DNA of 64,000 bases from Panagrolaimus kolymaensis (GCA_028622995.1 JAJQJQ010000037.1:1178001-1242000), one strand, 5' to 3'. Shown: positions 25,601 to 37,794, numbered from the stretch's first letter. The notes: generated by a model not told the origin, from the sequence alone. Translations and numbers: made by a program.

Positions 25601-28439
25601 AAAATCGATTTATTTAGAAAAAAATATATTTTTGTTATATATGTTTTTTTTTTTAGTTTATTTGTTGCTCCTCTTCTTGCCCCTTTTTTTGCCTTTTCTC
25701 GTTTCATTTCCCCACATATATTTTTTTATTTTTTGTGTTAACGACGACGATGATCAACAACAAATGATGATCGAGAAAAAGAAAAAAATTATATTTATAT
25801 TGCCTTTTATTTCTTTTTCCTTTATTCCATTTTTTAGTTGGTTCTTGTTTCTGTAAAAATTTCCTTATCGAAAAAATAATTGAAAAAAGTAAAAGAAAAC
25901 TCACATGTTTGAGATTTTTTTGTTTATTTCGTCTTCTTCTCTACTTACTCGTGTGCTACCTTAAAGAAAGAAAAATATGTAAAAAAAATTCCTTTATCTC
26001 TTTGACCCTCTATTTTTCTTTTTAAAAATCTTCGTTATCTTAATCCCTTTTTTCCTATTACAAATTAAATTTGTATGTTTGGTTGGAAATGATAAAATTT
26101 TAATCTTCTAAAGCTTTTATCTATTTCTTTTATTCTTTTAATTTTTTTGTTTTGTCTGTTCTTGGCTTATGTCTTAAATTTCAAATTGTGGAACGAACAG
26201 AAAAAAAAACATTGGTGAGAATGAGAAAAATGAACATTAAATGGAGTTCAACAAGCACTCGTGTGAAAAAATTAGCTGGTGTGAGATTTCTTTTGTAGCA
26301 TAGAATATTTTTTTATGATCAAAAAAATGATTCATATTCTATAGATATTTTTAGTCCAGTTTTAAAGATAATTTTGGATTTCTTTTTCTGAAATTTTGAA
26401 ACTCTCTAAAATATGGATAAACTTCAAAAGATTTTTGGTAGAGTTCTGCATCAAAAGTTTTAGCCTTCTGTAAAGTTTTTGTCGGCATTTAACTTTTTTT
26501 TCAACTTAAGAGAACTTTTTTGTCCAAGCTTCGAAGAAACCAAAAAGTCCACTATTTTCACATTTTTAGATTTAAAACGCTTACTTTTTTTCAACAACCA
26601 ATAAAAATTATACGGATCCAATTAAATTGGTAAAAGACATAATTTAAAAAGCATAAAACTCCTTTTTTTATAACAACTTTACCGATATTATTTTTTCAGC
26701 TTTGTTTTAATACTATTTTGTTTTTTAACAACATTAAAAACGGCAGCGAAGTAGACATATAAAATAAATTTTATATATTTATTTTATTAGATTTGCTATT
26801 TTTTGCTAATCGTTTTAATGTTTTTACAAAAAACACGCACGCTTTTCTAAAATTATCCAACTTGCATGAATTTCAATTTCACCTTGGTTTTTGAGATTTA
26901 GTTTTTCAAAAAAAGAGTTTTAAGTTTTAAAGTTTCAAATAAAGGAACTTCCTTCAAAATTTTAAAGAATGGATTTTATCAAGCTTATATAATTTGTTAA
27001 AAAAATGGGGAAAAAACGTTTTTCCCATTATTCTTTTTTTTCTGTCTTTGAAATTGATATTTCACAATTTTTTTTCTTCAGTTGTTGAACTCTTGATACT
27101 CTCTCTTTTTCTTGGCTGATTTTAAAGGGACTCAAAAAAGAATGGGTTAAAGTTTTACAACGGTTGTAATAAATTTTTTTAAAGCATTTTTTGTTTCAAT
27201 CTAGGATTAAATTATTTGTAATAAAAAAATTAACAATTACAGTAGCTTTCTAAGTGTAAGAGGCTTTGCAAGGGCCATAAAAAAATAGAGGGTGGAGTTG
27301 AAAGTATCGTTTTTATCCATAAAGTAGAATTTTGGCTACAGTAATCATAAATCATCCACCTTCTTTTCTAATAGTTTTTTTACGGTTTGCTTGACAATTT
27401 TACAATTCCTTAATAAACTTTGTTTTTTAAAGCTTTCCACCGCCATAAAAAATTGTTTTTTATAAAAAATAATTCAAAGTCCAAAATCCACCTTTTTCTA
27501 TTCATTAATTTATTTTTTACAAACCATTTTCTAAAGGGTTTCTTGCTTCTATTCCTAAAACTCCTCCGATTTCCTGGAATTCAATCCAGTTTTATTATTG
27601 CAAAAAAATACTATCGTTCGTTTAAAAAGAAACATTCTCTAACATAAAAAGTTTTTTACGCTCCAAAAAGTTGTATGATTTTTGAGATTTAAAGTTTTTA
27701 AAAGTTTTATGCAAAAACAAAAATAAAAACAACTAAAAAAGTTGCTTTTCTTGTAGGTTGCTTCTTTGCTCTCTCTCTCTATTTTAAAGTAAGTTTGTGG
27801 TTTTGCACCTTTGGGAAAATAATTTAAAAAATATTGTAAATTTGCATTTTTTTTACAGCTGCCTTGCCTCTCTTTAAGTTCACGAACAACACCAAATCAT
27901 TATCCTTTGCCCTTTTATGAAAAAATGGGAGGTCGCTGTCCTATAATTTTTTTGGAGTAGCAGCAACCATTTAAATAACGGAAATTTGCACGTTTATAAC
28001 ATTTATTTTTTTTTCTTCCTTTCTTTCCACCCAAATATTTTTTTATTCCACTCAAATATTTTTTGTATGTATTTTGTATTTTGCAACAAACCAGCAAATT
28101 TTTTTATCCTAGCAAATATAAGATTATCCTTAATCCATTTTTTTTTCTTTCTTTTTTCCTTCAAAAAAGTTTTCTTTATTTTTTCATTTTTTTGTTTAAT
28201 TTATTTCCTCTCTTCTCTCTTCTTTTTTTTCTCTCATTCGAGAAAGAAGAAGTGGCCTTGCGTGTTTTTTTAATGCTTCTCCAGGACCGAACGAGAACCG
28301 CGGCTTTTTTTTCCACAAAAAAATATATGTATTTACTTTTTTAATAAGTTTTCTTTATTTTATTTGTTTTAAATTTTTTAGGGGACAAAACAAAAAGAAA
28401 AAAACAACAACAAAACGACAAAAAAAAGAATAATAAAAA

Positions 28440-30439
28440 ATGGATAATAACCGAATGGATTTAGTATTAAATATTACGGAAGGAATATGTAGTGTTTGTG
28501 GAGATAAATCAGCCGGGAAACATTATGGTGTTGCCGCATGTTATGGTTGTAAAGGATTTTTTCGTCGCACCATTCGTGCTAAACAATCATATTCATGTCG
28601 ATTTGAACAGCGATGTTTGATTGATAAAGATCAGAGAAATGCGTGTCGAGCTTGCCGATTTCAAAGATGTTTGGAAGTTGGCATGGAACCAGAAGGTTTG
28701 TAATTTTCCAAATTTTAGCGAAAAAAATATCCCAAAGTTTTCATTTCAAAACCAGCCTTAAAAATTTTTTACTGCAACGTTACTTCTCGTAAAAGTAATT
28801 TGTGTTTTTCATACAAAAAGGGTTACAGTATTTCTTTTAAAAAAATCTCAGCTGCTTTTTTTTTAAAATTTTATTGAGAAAAAATAAATTAAAAAATTGC
28901 AACAAAAACATCTGATATTTATTTTTTTTGCCTTTGCTTATTAATTTTTAATATACATATCCGGTGTGGTGCCTCAAGGTGTTTTTCTATCTATTCCTTT
29001 TAAGGTCACAACAAAAAATTAAAAAAATAATATTTTTTGCTGTTAATTCACCTTTTCAGTTTTAAGGTTTTTAAATAAATTTTACATAAAAAACTTTTGA
29101 TAAATCAGATATTCATATATATTTCAAAAGTATAGACATCTGAAATTTTTTTGCAACTCAAAAAAAATGAATGCACTCTGTCTGCAAAAAAATTAAGTTT
29201 AATAGGCGTTTCTTCACAGAAAAACTTTTAAGTATTAAACCTTGAACTTAAATACAGTATGAAGTCTAAAAACGAAAATTATAATCTCTTAACAAATGTT
29301 TTGGGAAGTTACAAACAAATAACTTTTTTAATCCCTTTAGTTTCTTAAGCTTTGACCTTGCAAAAAAAATAAAACATTAAAACAAAACAAAACAAAAAAA
29401 TGTGTTTGTATTTATTTATTTATTTTTTGAATCCTTATAAAAAATTTGTTGTTTTTTTAGCTATTCGACCAGATAGAGATGTAATTGGAAAACAAAAAAA
29501 TCCACGTAAAAGAAAGTTGAAACGCGAAGAAAATAATTGCCTTCCATCACCCACAGATGAAAATAATAGCAATCATGGAATTAATAGGTAAAAATTTTTT
29601 TTTATTCAAATCAAAATATAAAAAATTCAAATTTGCATAATTAATTTTTGAAATCTTTAGTTATGGAGGATATTCAACTTCGCTAGATACAAATGATATG
29701 TTATTAAATTATATAATAAATGTTGAAACTAAAAATCCTTTACAACAAGATTATACTTCTCCAATAGGAATATCAACTTCTAATAATAATAATTTTTTGA
29801 TGAGAATTAAATCGGATCCAGATTCTTCCGTGATGACTTTATTTCAATCCCCTGGAGCTTTGAATGCTTATCGAGTTTCCATGCCAGGTGAATCAGGTCG
29901 AATTGCAACGGTGGAACAATTTCATCATGCGATGAGGCGATATGTTGTGATTGCAATAGATTGGGTGAATTCCATATTTGATTTGGCTCAAATTAATAAT
30001 AATAATTCTCTTACAACGAATAGTAGCGAAATTTTAATTGAAAAAATGTCAATGCTTAAAAATGCATTTAGTTCATTTTGTGTCCTTCAAAAAGCCACCC
30101 AATCTGCACGAATGATGGCTTCAGCGAATGCAGCAGCAGAAAATTGTGAATGTTTATCTCACAAATTTAAGGTATTGCCCCGAAAAATACCTACATACAA
30201 AATTTTTAGATAAAAATTCTTAAAAGAATTAGTAAAAAAATTATTTTGAGGTTTCTAATGCGAGAAATTAATTTCAGTTCACAATGCTAACTATTAAATA
30301 TCTCGGCACTTATGCATCAACTCTAACAGCCATAAATATTTGTTTATGTTCAGCTTTTTATTCGATCACGATTCAAAAGTCTTACAAAGAATTATCTTAC
30401 AATACTAGGATAAGAATTTCAACAGTTCAAAAATTTTAA
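28440..30439 (+). CDS. Nuclear hormone receptor, HNF4-like, truncated ligand domain
   Basis: Four exons join in phase: 28440-28695, 29461-29587, 29661-30171 and 30278-30439 (351 residues). Residues about 17-82 form the two-zinc DNA-binding domain: [20 protein letters not shown] opens it, CKGFFRR is the recognition helix with P-box CYGCK, and [11 protein letters not shown] closes it. The hinge [14 protein letters not shown] is typical of nematode HNF4-like receptors. Residues about 210-280 look like the first helices of a ligand-binding domain ([20 protein letters not shown], then [13 protein letters not shown]). The remaining helices, including the activation helix, cannot be recognised. The last exon is open and in phase but not receptor-like, and the gene then ends about 85 bp before the stop of the convergent zinc-finger gene. 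Without that exon, exon 3 would read to a stop at 30213. An acceptor at 28380-28381 precedes the ATG by 58 bp. As a nuclear receptor it should bind DNA directly; ligand response is doubtful. Confidence 0.85.
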
Positions 30440-30523
30440 ATAGAATCACAAATTTTGTTATCTATTTTTACAAAAATTTTTAAGTAATCAAAAAAATTAT
30501 TAAAAAAAAGGAAATAAAAGGAT

Positions 30524-32370
30524 TCAATCATCTTGTTCCCCATCAATTCCATCTTCAGCAAATCCATTTGGGCTGCTTCCATAACATCGACGTTTAGAAA
30601 TCATTGCACCACGATTAGGGAAAAGTTCTCGACATTTTTGTTTTATTAATTTAACATATTCATCCTTTTTATCAATGATTACACTCATGTCATTATTATG
30701 GAAATTTTTGACGTGTTTTAATAAATCGCTTCGAGATATGGTGGTCCAAATTCTTTTACATGGAGTGCAAGTAAACACAGGGAGTTGGAGGTGCCTAAAA
30801 ATGAAGATTTTTTTTATTTTATAGAAACTAAATATTTTTTAAATTGCAAAAATATTTTTTCTTCAAAATAAAAAAAATTTAATTTTCTGTAAATTTTTTA
30901 GTTATTTAACGAAAATTTACATATTTTTTTCAATAATGTCTTAAACATGCTTACCTTGAATTTGTATGATACATAACACTCGTGGCTTGATTAGCAATAA
31001 TTCGTTTACACTCAGTGCATTCCACTGTAGCTGGATTGCCTCCAACGTAATTTGAAGTTGATTCGGATATTATCGAAGTAGGGGCAGAAACCATAGAAAT
31101 TGGAACTTGAAATGAAGTGATATTGTGGCGTTTTCTCTTTTTCATTTTTTTAATTGCATCTAAAATTTTATTTTCTTAGTTTAGTTTTTAAGAATTTTTT
31201 TTACCTCCAAGTCGGGTCTCTGAAGCTAATTCAGAAGTTTTCAACAAATCTTTTAAAGTTGGCGAAAGACTTGAAGCCGGAAAATTTCCCGAAGATTCAG
31301 TAATCGATGATTCAGGATTTATTACAGGTTTTTCTTCAATTTGTTCAGTGTCAAATGCTGAATCTGAAAAAAAGCTATTAAGAAATTATCGATAGCTGGG
31401 AGATTTAAAAACCTATATTGGATGATGAAGTCGTTGTGGTTGTGTTTGTTGTTGTTGGTTGTCGATCAACGCATTGTTGAACATAATCAACAATTTCTTG
31501 TCGTTTTGCAATAAGTTCAGGGGAAATACGGTAACGGATCTACAAAAAACTATTATACTTTAGCATGTTTAAAAATACTGTAAATTATTATTTTTAGTTC
31601 AAAACTGAATTTTCGCTGCAGGAAGCGAATAATTAAAATTAAGGCTAATAGAGGAGTTTGATAAACACTTTTTTGTCTTTTTTTTTTCTTCTTCGTTTTC
31701 TATTTTTCTTTTGAAAGAAGCAAGAAAAAGGACAAAAAAATATTGATTAAAAAATCGTGAAAGAAAGGAAAAAAGAAAAAAAAAAGAATGGTGGTGTCTT
31801 GTGAAAACAAAAAAAAATAGGAAGGAAAAAAGTATATCAAAAGAATGGAAGGATGGTTAACTGAAAGCACCAAAGAAAAAGAAGAAAATAGACAAAAAAA
31901 TGGAAATTAACTTTTCGATTTTCGTTCATTTTGGGTGATCATGAACATCGAAAAATTTTGTTTATTTAAACTAAAAAACTTTAACCGCCCGAAAGTTTCG
32001 AGGTGAAATATTAAAAAAAAATTGTGCACTGAATGATTTCTTAGAACTTGCTACTCTTTTTAATTTTAACCTTTAGTTTTCAAAGAAAATGCCTCAGACA
32101 ATATTGATAAGTTTATGACATTTTTAATCATAAACGAGGACAATCAAAAATTCAAAAGCAAATAAAGAAAAAGGAAAAACTTACACAATATTCACTGATT
32201 TGATGTTCAAATTCCCAATGATACCTTATTGCATATTCAGTAGGAAATTTAGCAAATCGACATTTTTCACATTCATATGGTAAATAATTAAAATGTATTG
32301 CAGCTACATGAGCTTCCAGATCATGCTTGGATTCGAAATCGCTTGCTGGGCATCCAACGCATTCTAACAT
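30524..32370 (-). CDS. C2H2 zinc-finger protein, nematode-type
   Basis: Five exons on the minus strand join in phase: 32185-32370, 31413-31539, 31205-31363, 30955-31159 and 30524-30794 (315 residues). The first exon carries two fingers: C4-C7-H21-H26 and C34-C37-H51-H56. A linker with RYRISPELIAKRQEIVDYV follows, then a Thr/Ser run and an acidic-Ser stretch. A basic patch, KKMKKRKRH, is a likely nuclear signal. The C-terminal part has CTECKR...MYH and FTCTPCKR...HVKNFH finger pairs and ends in an acidic tail. Paired fingers separated by a long linker suggest a DNA-binding regulator, as in several nematode-specific families; I cannot name the orthologue. The gene is convergent with the receptor upstream of it. 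Its 5' side (32.4-33.2 kb) is purine-rich on the + strand, that is, pyrimidine-rich in its own direction. Confidence 0.8.
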
Positions 32371-33255
32371 CGTTCTTTTTATCGAAGCTTTTTCTTTCTT
32401 TATTTTTTAACTAAAAAAACTTTATTTTTTCCAACTAAAATAAAAAATACGAGAAAACGCAAGGAAAAAAATAGAAAAAAGGAAGGAAGAAACAAGAAAA
32501 AAGAAAGAGACTATTTTTTTTTTCTGTGACTTGACTGAAGCGAACCAAAACAAAACAAAACATAAAAAAATATTTTTTCCTATACGTTGCATATTTTTTT
32601 TACTTTAAAGAAAAAAAGAAGAAAAAAGAGGAGAGAGTTGTTGGCGAAAAAAATGAAAGAAAAAAAAAGGATCTTTTGTTTGTGTGTGTGTGTGTTTGGG
32701 TTAAAAGAAGAGAAGAAAAAAAAATAAAGAGGAGAAGGAGAAGAAAAGAAAAAGAAAAGAAACGAGACGCTGCTGCTGCTGGAAAGAAAAAAAATATTTG
32801 AGCGAGCGGCGATCGATAAATAAAGAAAGAATTTTTTGATGCTGGAAAAAAAGGAAAGAAAGGAAGACAGAGAAAAGAAAAAGAGAGATAGAATAGAAAA
32901 AATAAATAGGGAGAGAAGAAAAAAGAAAAGAATAGTGTCATGCGTCGCTTTTTTTTGTTGTGAGTTGGTGGTTGTTCCGTTTTTCCGTTTTTCTTTTATT
33001 TTTCTCAAAGACGACTTCGACAACCATTTATTTTACCAAAAAGATAAAAAGAAGGGAAGCAAAAGCAAAAAGAAAAAAAAAGAAAAGAAGAAGAAGAAAT
33101 TTTTTTTGTTAGCTAGTTTACAACAACAAAAAAGTAAAAGAAAAATTTTCCAAAAAAAATTGGAGAATAGAATGCAAAAAAATTAAAAAGAGTTTTTAAC
33201 AAAAAAAATTAGATAAATTCTTACATGCGTTTGTTTGAATACTGTAACATTCTAG
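32371..33255. other. Purine-rich 5' region of the zinc-finger gene
   Basis: Long A/G tracts on the + strand (AGAAAAAGAAAAG types, (GTGT)n near 32680, a (CTG)4-like stretch at about 32770). Less AT-rich sequence at 32760-32815 (GAGCGAGCGGCGATCGATAA) resembles a promoter or first-exon region for the minus-strand gene. Open frames here are low complexity and not genes. Confidence 0.4.
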
Positions 33256-33382
33256 GTTTATGTCAGAAATGAATTAAAAGTTAGTGTAAAAAGTTAACAC
33301 AATCCATTTTTAGATATATTTAAATTAACCATACAAAAATATTTTTTTTGGCAAAAGTTTAATTATCCATGATTTTTTTTTA

Positions 33383-33590
33383 ATGTTTGTTGTTTTGACT
33401 TTTGTTTTTGCCTCTGTTATTAAATCTCAAACAAAATTGGTCAATACAAGCTTTCCTACATGTGGTTTTTGTCATTTTTATTGATTTTAATATTTCCTGT
33501 AACTGCTGCTTTATAATGTTCAAGAAAAAAACAAAGCATAGGATTCTAGGAAGCATTTCATTTCAGTTTTGTAATCAAAATTATTTATAA
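33383..33590 (+). pseudogene. Insulin-like peptide relic upstream of LRR1
   Basis: The segment aligns with the ins1 gene at 43465-43706: the upstream stretch GTCAGAAATGAATTAAAAG (33259, 43365), a start codon with a hydrophobic leader (TTGACTTTTGTTTTTG shared), the TGTTCAA and TTCTAGGAA(A/G)CATTTCATT region around the second exon's acceptor. After that the copy loses the B-chain cysteines and stops short, with no A-chain exon before the LRR1 upstream block begins at 33601. It therefore cannot encode an insulin fold. Its position, directly upstream of an LRR gene and on the same strand, repeats the ins-LRR arrangement seen twice more in the cluster. Confidence 0.55.
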
Positions 33591-33600
33591 GCAAAAAAAC

Positions 33601-33675
33601 AGCTCAAGTGTTTTTTTTGTTTAAATGTTAAAGGATCAAATGGCAAAAAAAAGGACTGGAAGTGAATCATTTTTG
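33601..33675 (+). promoter_or_regulatory. Conserved LRR upstream block, LRR1 copy
   Basis: The block contains, in order, GCTCAAGTG, a T run leading to GTTTAAA, GGATCAAATGGCAAAAA and GACTGGAAGTGAATCATTTT. It ends 57 bp before the LRR1 ATG. CAAGTG is the core site of NK-2-type homeodomains and GTTTAAA resembles a forkhead site; both assignments are inference. Confidence 0.7.
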
Positions 33676-33731
33676 TTTTTTTAATTGAAATAAAAGCAAT
33701 CGTCAATTTGTGAAGACATTAATTGTTTAAA

Positions 33732-35208
33732 ATGAATTTGTTTTATCAGATATTTTTTATTTTTGCTTTTTACTTAATTTTAGCTTTGTGTAGTAGTAAT
33801 CTTTCTGGTAAGCATATATTATCATTGAAGTCGCCAATTTATTATATGTACGCATATTCTTTATTCAAAATAATTTTTAGATACCAAATGTAGATATGAT
33901 AACGTAACTCTAGAATGTTATGGAAATCATTCCCTACCTGTTGAATATTTTCCTATACCAGTTGATCTTCAACCTTTTCAACAACTTTTTAATCATAAAA
34001 TATCAAAACTTAATTTAAAATATGTTAGCCTCGAAGCTGTAGATTTGGATAAATTTGATTCTTTAAAAACGTTGGAATTATCTGAAGAGTCAAATGAATA
34101 TTTGGATGAAAACATTTTTACTCCAAAACTTGGTTCCACTTTATTGGAGCTACAGTTACACGGGTCTTATTTATTTTCTTCAACCGCTTTCAAGCATCTA
34201 AAAAATCTTACTTCTCTCATATTTATTGTTAATTTTAAACTTGAACCAATGCTATCAAAAGAATTTTTTTCTGATTCTTTATCTAATCTTAAATTTTTGG
34301 AAATAAGTTTTTGTGGTATTTCAAGCATTGATGGAGATATGTTTATTAATTTAAAGTAAGCTTTTTTCGCTAAGATATGTTTTTAGAAATGTGCATATCG
34401 AAATTAATCGTGATTTTATTTTAGAAATCTGGAAACTTTAAAATTATATTTTAATTCCATAAAAGAATTCCCAAAAGCAATTCAATATATCCCAAGTTTA
34501 AAAAACATTATCGTTGGAAACAATGAATTAGAAGTTTTAAAAAAGCCATTTACAACTATTCTCCCTAATTTAGAATTCATAGAACTTAGTCATTCACAAT
34601 CTCTCATCGCCATTGAAGATTGCGCATTTTGTAATTTTCCAAATCTCAAAAGCATTTATTTGGCAAATAGTGAAGATCTTACATGGATTCATGAAAATGC
34701 TTTTGGAGATTTATTACCTTTTAACAATGAATATTGGGGTCATAAAGTGGAAAATTTAGAAACATTCAATATTGTAAATTGTAATGTATCGGTGTTGCCT
34801 GAACATTTGCTAAATTGGTCAAAAATGAAGTACCTTAATTTGGGCGGAAACAAGTTTATTTGTAATTGTTCAAATGCTTGGTTGATTGAAGATATTCAAA
34901 GCAATAACTCAATCTTCTCGGATAATCTTAAAAGGCACTTATATTTTCGAGATAAATCAGAATTAGAATGTGATGGTCCTGAAGATGTGAAGGGGAAATT
35001 TTTAATAGATATTTCTACAAGAGACTGTAAAAAAATGGTTTTTGCAAATTTATCGGGAGCTTTTTGGGTTTTTACTGGATTTTTATTGGTTGTTGCTTTG
35101 ATGATTATTATTACGGTTATTATTTTTCGGCAACGGATTATAGAATTTTATGAAAGCTCTAAATCAAATATCGATCTTATTAAACTTAATGAATATAATG
35201 ATTCCTAA
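33732..35208 (+). CDS. LRR single-pass membrane protein 1
   Basis: Exons 33732-33807, 33881-34355 and 34425-35208 give 444 residues. Exon 1 encodes only the signal peptide. An N-terminal cysteine pair (KCRYDN...LECYGNH) caps irregular leucine-rich repeats of about 22-26 residues through residue 325. An LRRCT cap follows (NKFICNCSNAW at 326-336, later cysteines near 364 and 385), then a membrane span at about 395-417 (FWVFTGFLLVVALMIIITVI) and a 27-residue cytoplasmic tail ending LIKLNEYNDS. Conserved sequons NVS and NCS indicate glycosylation outside the cell. This is the first of six paralogues sharing both intron positions and phases. The tail has no kinase or TIR domain, so any signalling needs a partner. 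Ligand and role are unknown; surface recognition is the likely job. Confidence 0.85.
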
Positions 35209-35615
35209 TTTTCCAAACATTCGAAATTCGAATCCTTCAATATTTATTTGAATTAATTTTTATGTATCTTTCACCAAAATAAAACATTTTTGCTTACCAG
35301 GTTTTTATCGTCGAATATTATTTAAAAAACATATGACAATACAAATTTTAGAATTTGTTTCATTCGAAAAAAGAAAATTTAAATCTTTCATTTTCAAGCG
35401 AGTCTTGGAAAGTTTATTATTTATTGTATCACAATGATTCATAAATATAAATTTATTATATTTTTTGTTTTCTATTAATTTTAAAATAAATAATATTCGA
35501 AAAATCTACCGAGTCATGTGCCAAAAGCAAAACTTAATAAATGAATAATTTCGTTGCTTGTAAATTGTAAACATAGTAACGTATTTAAAAAATTTTGTAT
35601 CAACAAATGAAAAAG

Positions 35616-35684
35616 AGCTCAAGTGTTTTTTGTTTAAACTTTAAAAGGTTCAAATGTCAAAAAATAGAAATGAATCATTTTTAG
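35616..35684 (+). promoter_or_regulatory. Conserved LRR upstream block, LRR2 copy
   Basis: AGCTCAAGTGTTTTTTG, GTTTAAACTTTAAAAGG, TCAAATGTCAAAAAA and ATGAATCATTTTTAG are present in order. The GACTGGAAG element is reduced here. The ATG lies 53 bp further on, after a segment (AAATGCAACATTTGGTTAG) also found upstream of LRR3 and LRR4. Confidence 0.65.
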
Positions 35685-35737
35685 TTTTTTGTTTGTTTTA
35701 AAAAAATGCAACATTTGGTTAGTTGCCTAATTAAAAA

Positions 35738-37197
35738 ATGAATTTAGTTATTGGAATATTTCTTATTTTTATTTTTTATTTTATTATTGTTTCTTGTAAA
35801 GCATGCAGTCTTTTCGGTAAGTAATTTAATAAAGCTTGCCTTTATTCTCATGCAAAACTTTTGTTGATCATTAATAAATATTTAGACTCAGTATGTAAAT
35901 ACAATAATGAAGTCCTTACTTGTTATGGGAATCATTCAAAAACATATGAACTTCAACCTTTTGAAGAAGTATTACCAAGCAGTCAAAAAATAACAACACT
36001 TTATTTAACATCTGTTTGTCTCATAGCTGGAGATTTGGATAAATTTGACCTTTTGAAAATTTTAAAAGTTTCAAAAGGGTCAACGCAACTATTGGATGAA
36101 AATGTATTAACTCCAAAACTTGGTTCAACTTTAAAGGAATTAAATTTTGACGGAAATTATTCGTTTTCTAATTCCCCTTTCAAGCATTTAGTCAAACTTA
36201 ATAATCTTACATTTATAAGGAATTACAAAATTGAACCTTTACTTTCCAAAGAATTTTTTTCGGAATCTTTATCGAACCTCAAAAATTTGGCTATTACTCA
36301 TTCTGGTATTTCGAGCTTCAATGGAGATATATTTATTAATTTAAAGTAAGTTTTTTAGTTTATAATTTATTGAAAAAGCTGTAACCATTAAAAAATTTTT
36401 CCAGAAGTCTCGAAATTTTGGACATATATGTAAACCCAATTAAAGAATTTCCGAAAGCGATTGAGCATATTCCAAGTTTAAAACACTTAGGAGTTGGTCA
36501 TTTTGATAACCTTCAAGTTTTAAAAAAACCATTTGGGAAAATTTTGCACAATTTAGAATTAATATGGTTTATGTTTATTCCATCTCTTACGTCCATAGGG
36601 AATTGTGCATTTTGCAATTTTCCCAATCTCAAAAGCATATATTTGGGAGATAATAGAAATCTAACATGGATTCATGAAAATGCTTTTGGCGGATTATTGC
36701 CAGAAAATACTGACAATTATGGTTATAAAGTCGAAAATTTAGAAATGTTCCACATTGAACATTGTAATGTTTCGGTTTTACCCGAACATTTGCTAAATTG
36801 GTCAAAAATAAAGTACATTAATTTGGGCGGAAACAAGTTTATTTGTAATTGTTCAAATGCTTGGTTGATTGAAGATATTCAAAGCTCGAATCCACTCTTC
36901 TCCGATAACCTCAAAGTTCGCTATGAAAAAGGTCATAAATCCCAACTAGAATGTTATGGCCCAGAACATGTTAAAGGAAAGCTTTTAAAAGAAATTTCAA
37001 CTGAAGGTTGTAAAGAAATGATTTGCGAAAAAGAACCCACATCAAAAGCTTTTTGGTTTTTTGTTGGAGTCTTTATGACCTTGCTGGCACTTATTTTTAC
37101 AACACTTATTATTTTTCGGAGCCGTGTTAGAACACTTTATGAAGGATTTCAATCAAACATAGAACATATTATTTTACACGAAATCAGCGACTCATAA
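35738..37197 (+). CDS. LRR single-pass membrane protein 2
   Basis: Exons 35738-35816, 35886-36345 and 36405-37197 give 443 residues. The leader exon is followed by DSVCKYNNEVLTCYGNH (N-cap cysteines), LRRs including NLTWIHENAFGG and CNVSVLPEHLLNW, and the LRRCT cap (NKFICNCSNAW, LECYGPEHVKGK, STEGCKEMICE). The span is FWFFVGVFMTLLALIFTTLI. The tail ends in HEISDS: it is the only paralogue that has lost the tail tyrosine found in the other five. Closest by eye to LRR3, its downstream neighbour. Confidence 0.85.
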
Positions 37198-37731
37198 CTT
37201 AATCTAATTTTTTTATGTATATTCATGATTTTTTTGTAATAAAGGATTTTAAGCGTTCTCTTTCTAAATGGATATCTTCACAAAAAGTTTGAATAAACAA
37301 CTCTCATATTATATAGAGTCTCGTGGATCATTTTTTTTTTTTGCGCCGAGGATAGACTTTTCAATAAATATTTAAAAAATTCCTTTAAAAAAGTATTATA
37401 TTCTGATTCGGATTTTCAATTGTGAAATGTTAAATAATGCATACAAAAGGTCAAAAGAAATGCGACACACAGCAACTTCTTCTTGAATAGAATAAAGTGA
37501 TAAAGAAAATTTCTATGAAAGTATGCAAAATTTGAAATGATTTCTTTGAGTACTTTCTTTGCTTTTTTTCCTTTAATCAAAAAATAACTATCAAATGCAA
37601 CTTCCAGAAACAACTAATCACCAATTTTCTTTTAGAATAGTTTCAAAAATTCATTGTAGGCAACAATTGTTTGCGGTGACATGATTTAACGTAATCATTT
37701 TTGAAAATCATCAAAAAATGTAAGCAAAATA

Positions 37732-37794
37732 AGCTCAAGTGTTTTTTGTTTGATGGCTCAAATAACAAAAAAAGACTGGAAGTGAATAATTTTA
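37732..37794 (+). promoter_or_regulatory. Conserved LRR upstream block, LRR3 copy
   Basis: AGCTCAAGTGTTTTTTGTTT is followed by GGCTCAAATAACAAAAAAAG and ACTGGAAGTGAATAATTTT. It lacks the GTTTAAAC part, replaced by TTGATGGCTC as in the orphan copy at 46 kb. The ATG is 50 bp downstream. Confidence 0.65.

Larger units (their letters stand above)
21990..28381. other. Gene-free, strongly T-rich stretch upstream of the receptor
   Basis: No coding exon is supported. Long T/C runs on the + strand produce low-complexity open frames (for example 23931-24329 and 25346-25856) that I do not believe. A less AT-rich island at about 25255-25600 (GCAGCAGCACCAGCAGC; CTCGTTCGATTCGCTCGCTC) resembles promoter or 5' UTR sequence. 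The stretch ends at an acceptor, TTTTTTAG, at 28374-28381. It may include the promoter and long 5' introns of the nuclear receptor gene. Confidence 0.4.

Noticed and set aside
25346..25904. Several overlapping open frames of 118-131 codons
   Set aside because: Overlap on both strands in low-complexity DNA; the Arg-rich part comes from the GC-richer island, which looks like promoter or 5' UTR sequence.
32580..33186. Long open frames on both strands (up to 147 codons)
   Set aside because: They are products of A/G-rich simple sequence (runs of Lys/Arg/Glu on one strand, Phe/Ser/Leu on the other), with no start context, domain or splice partner.
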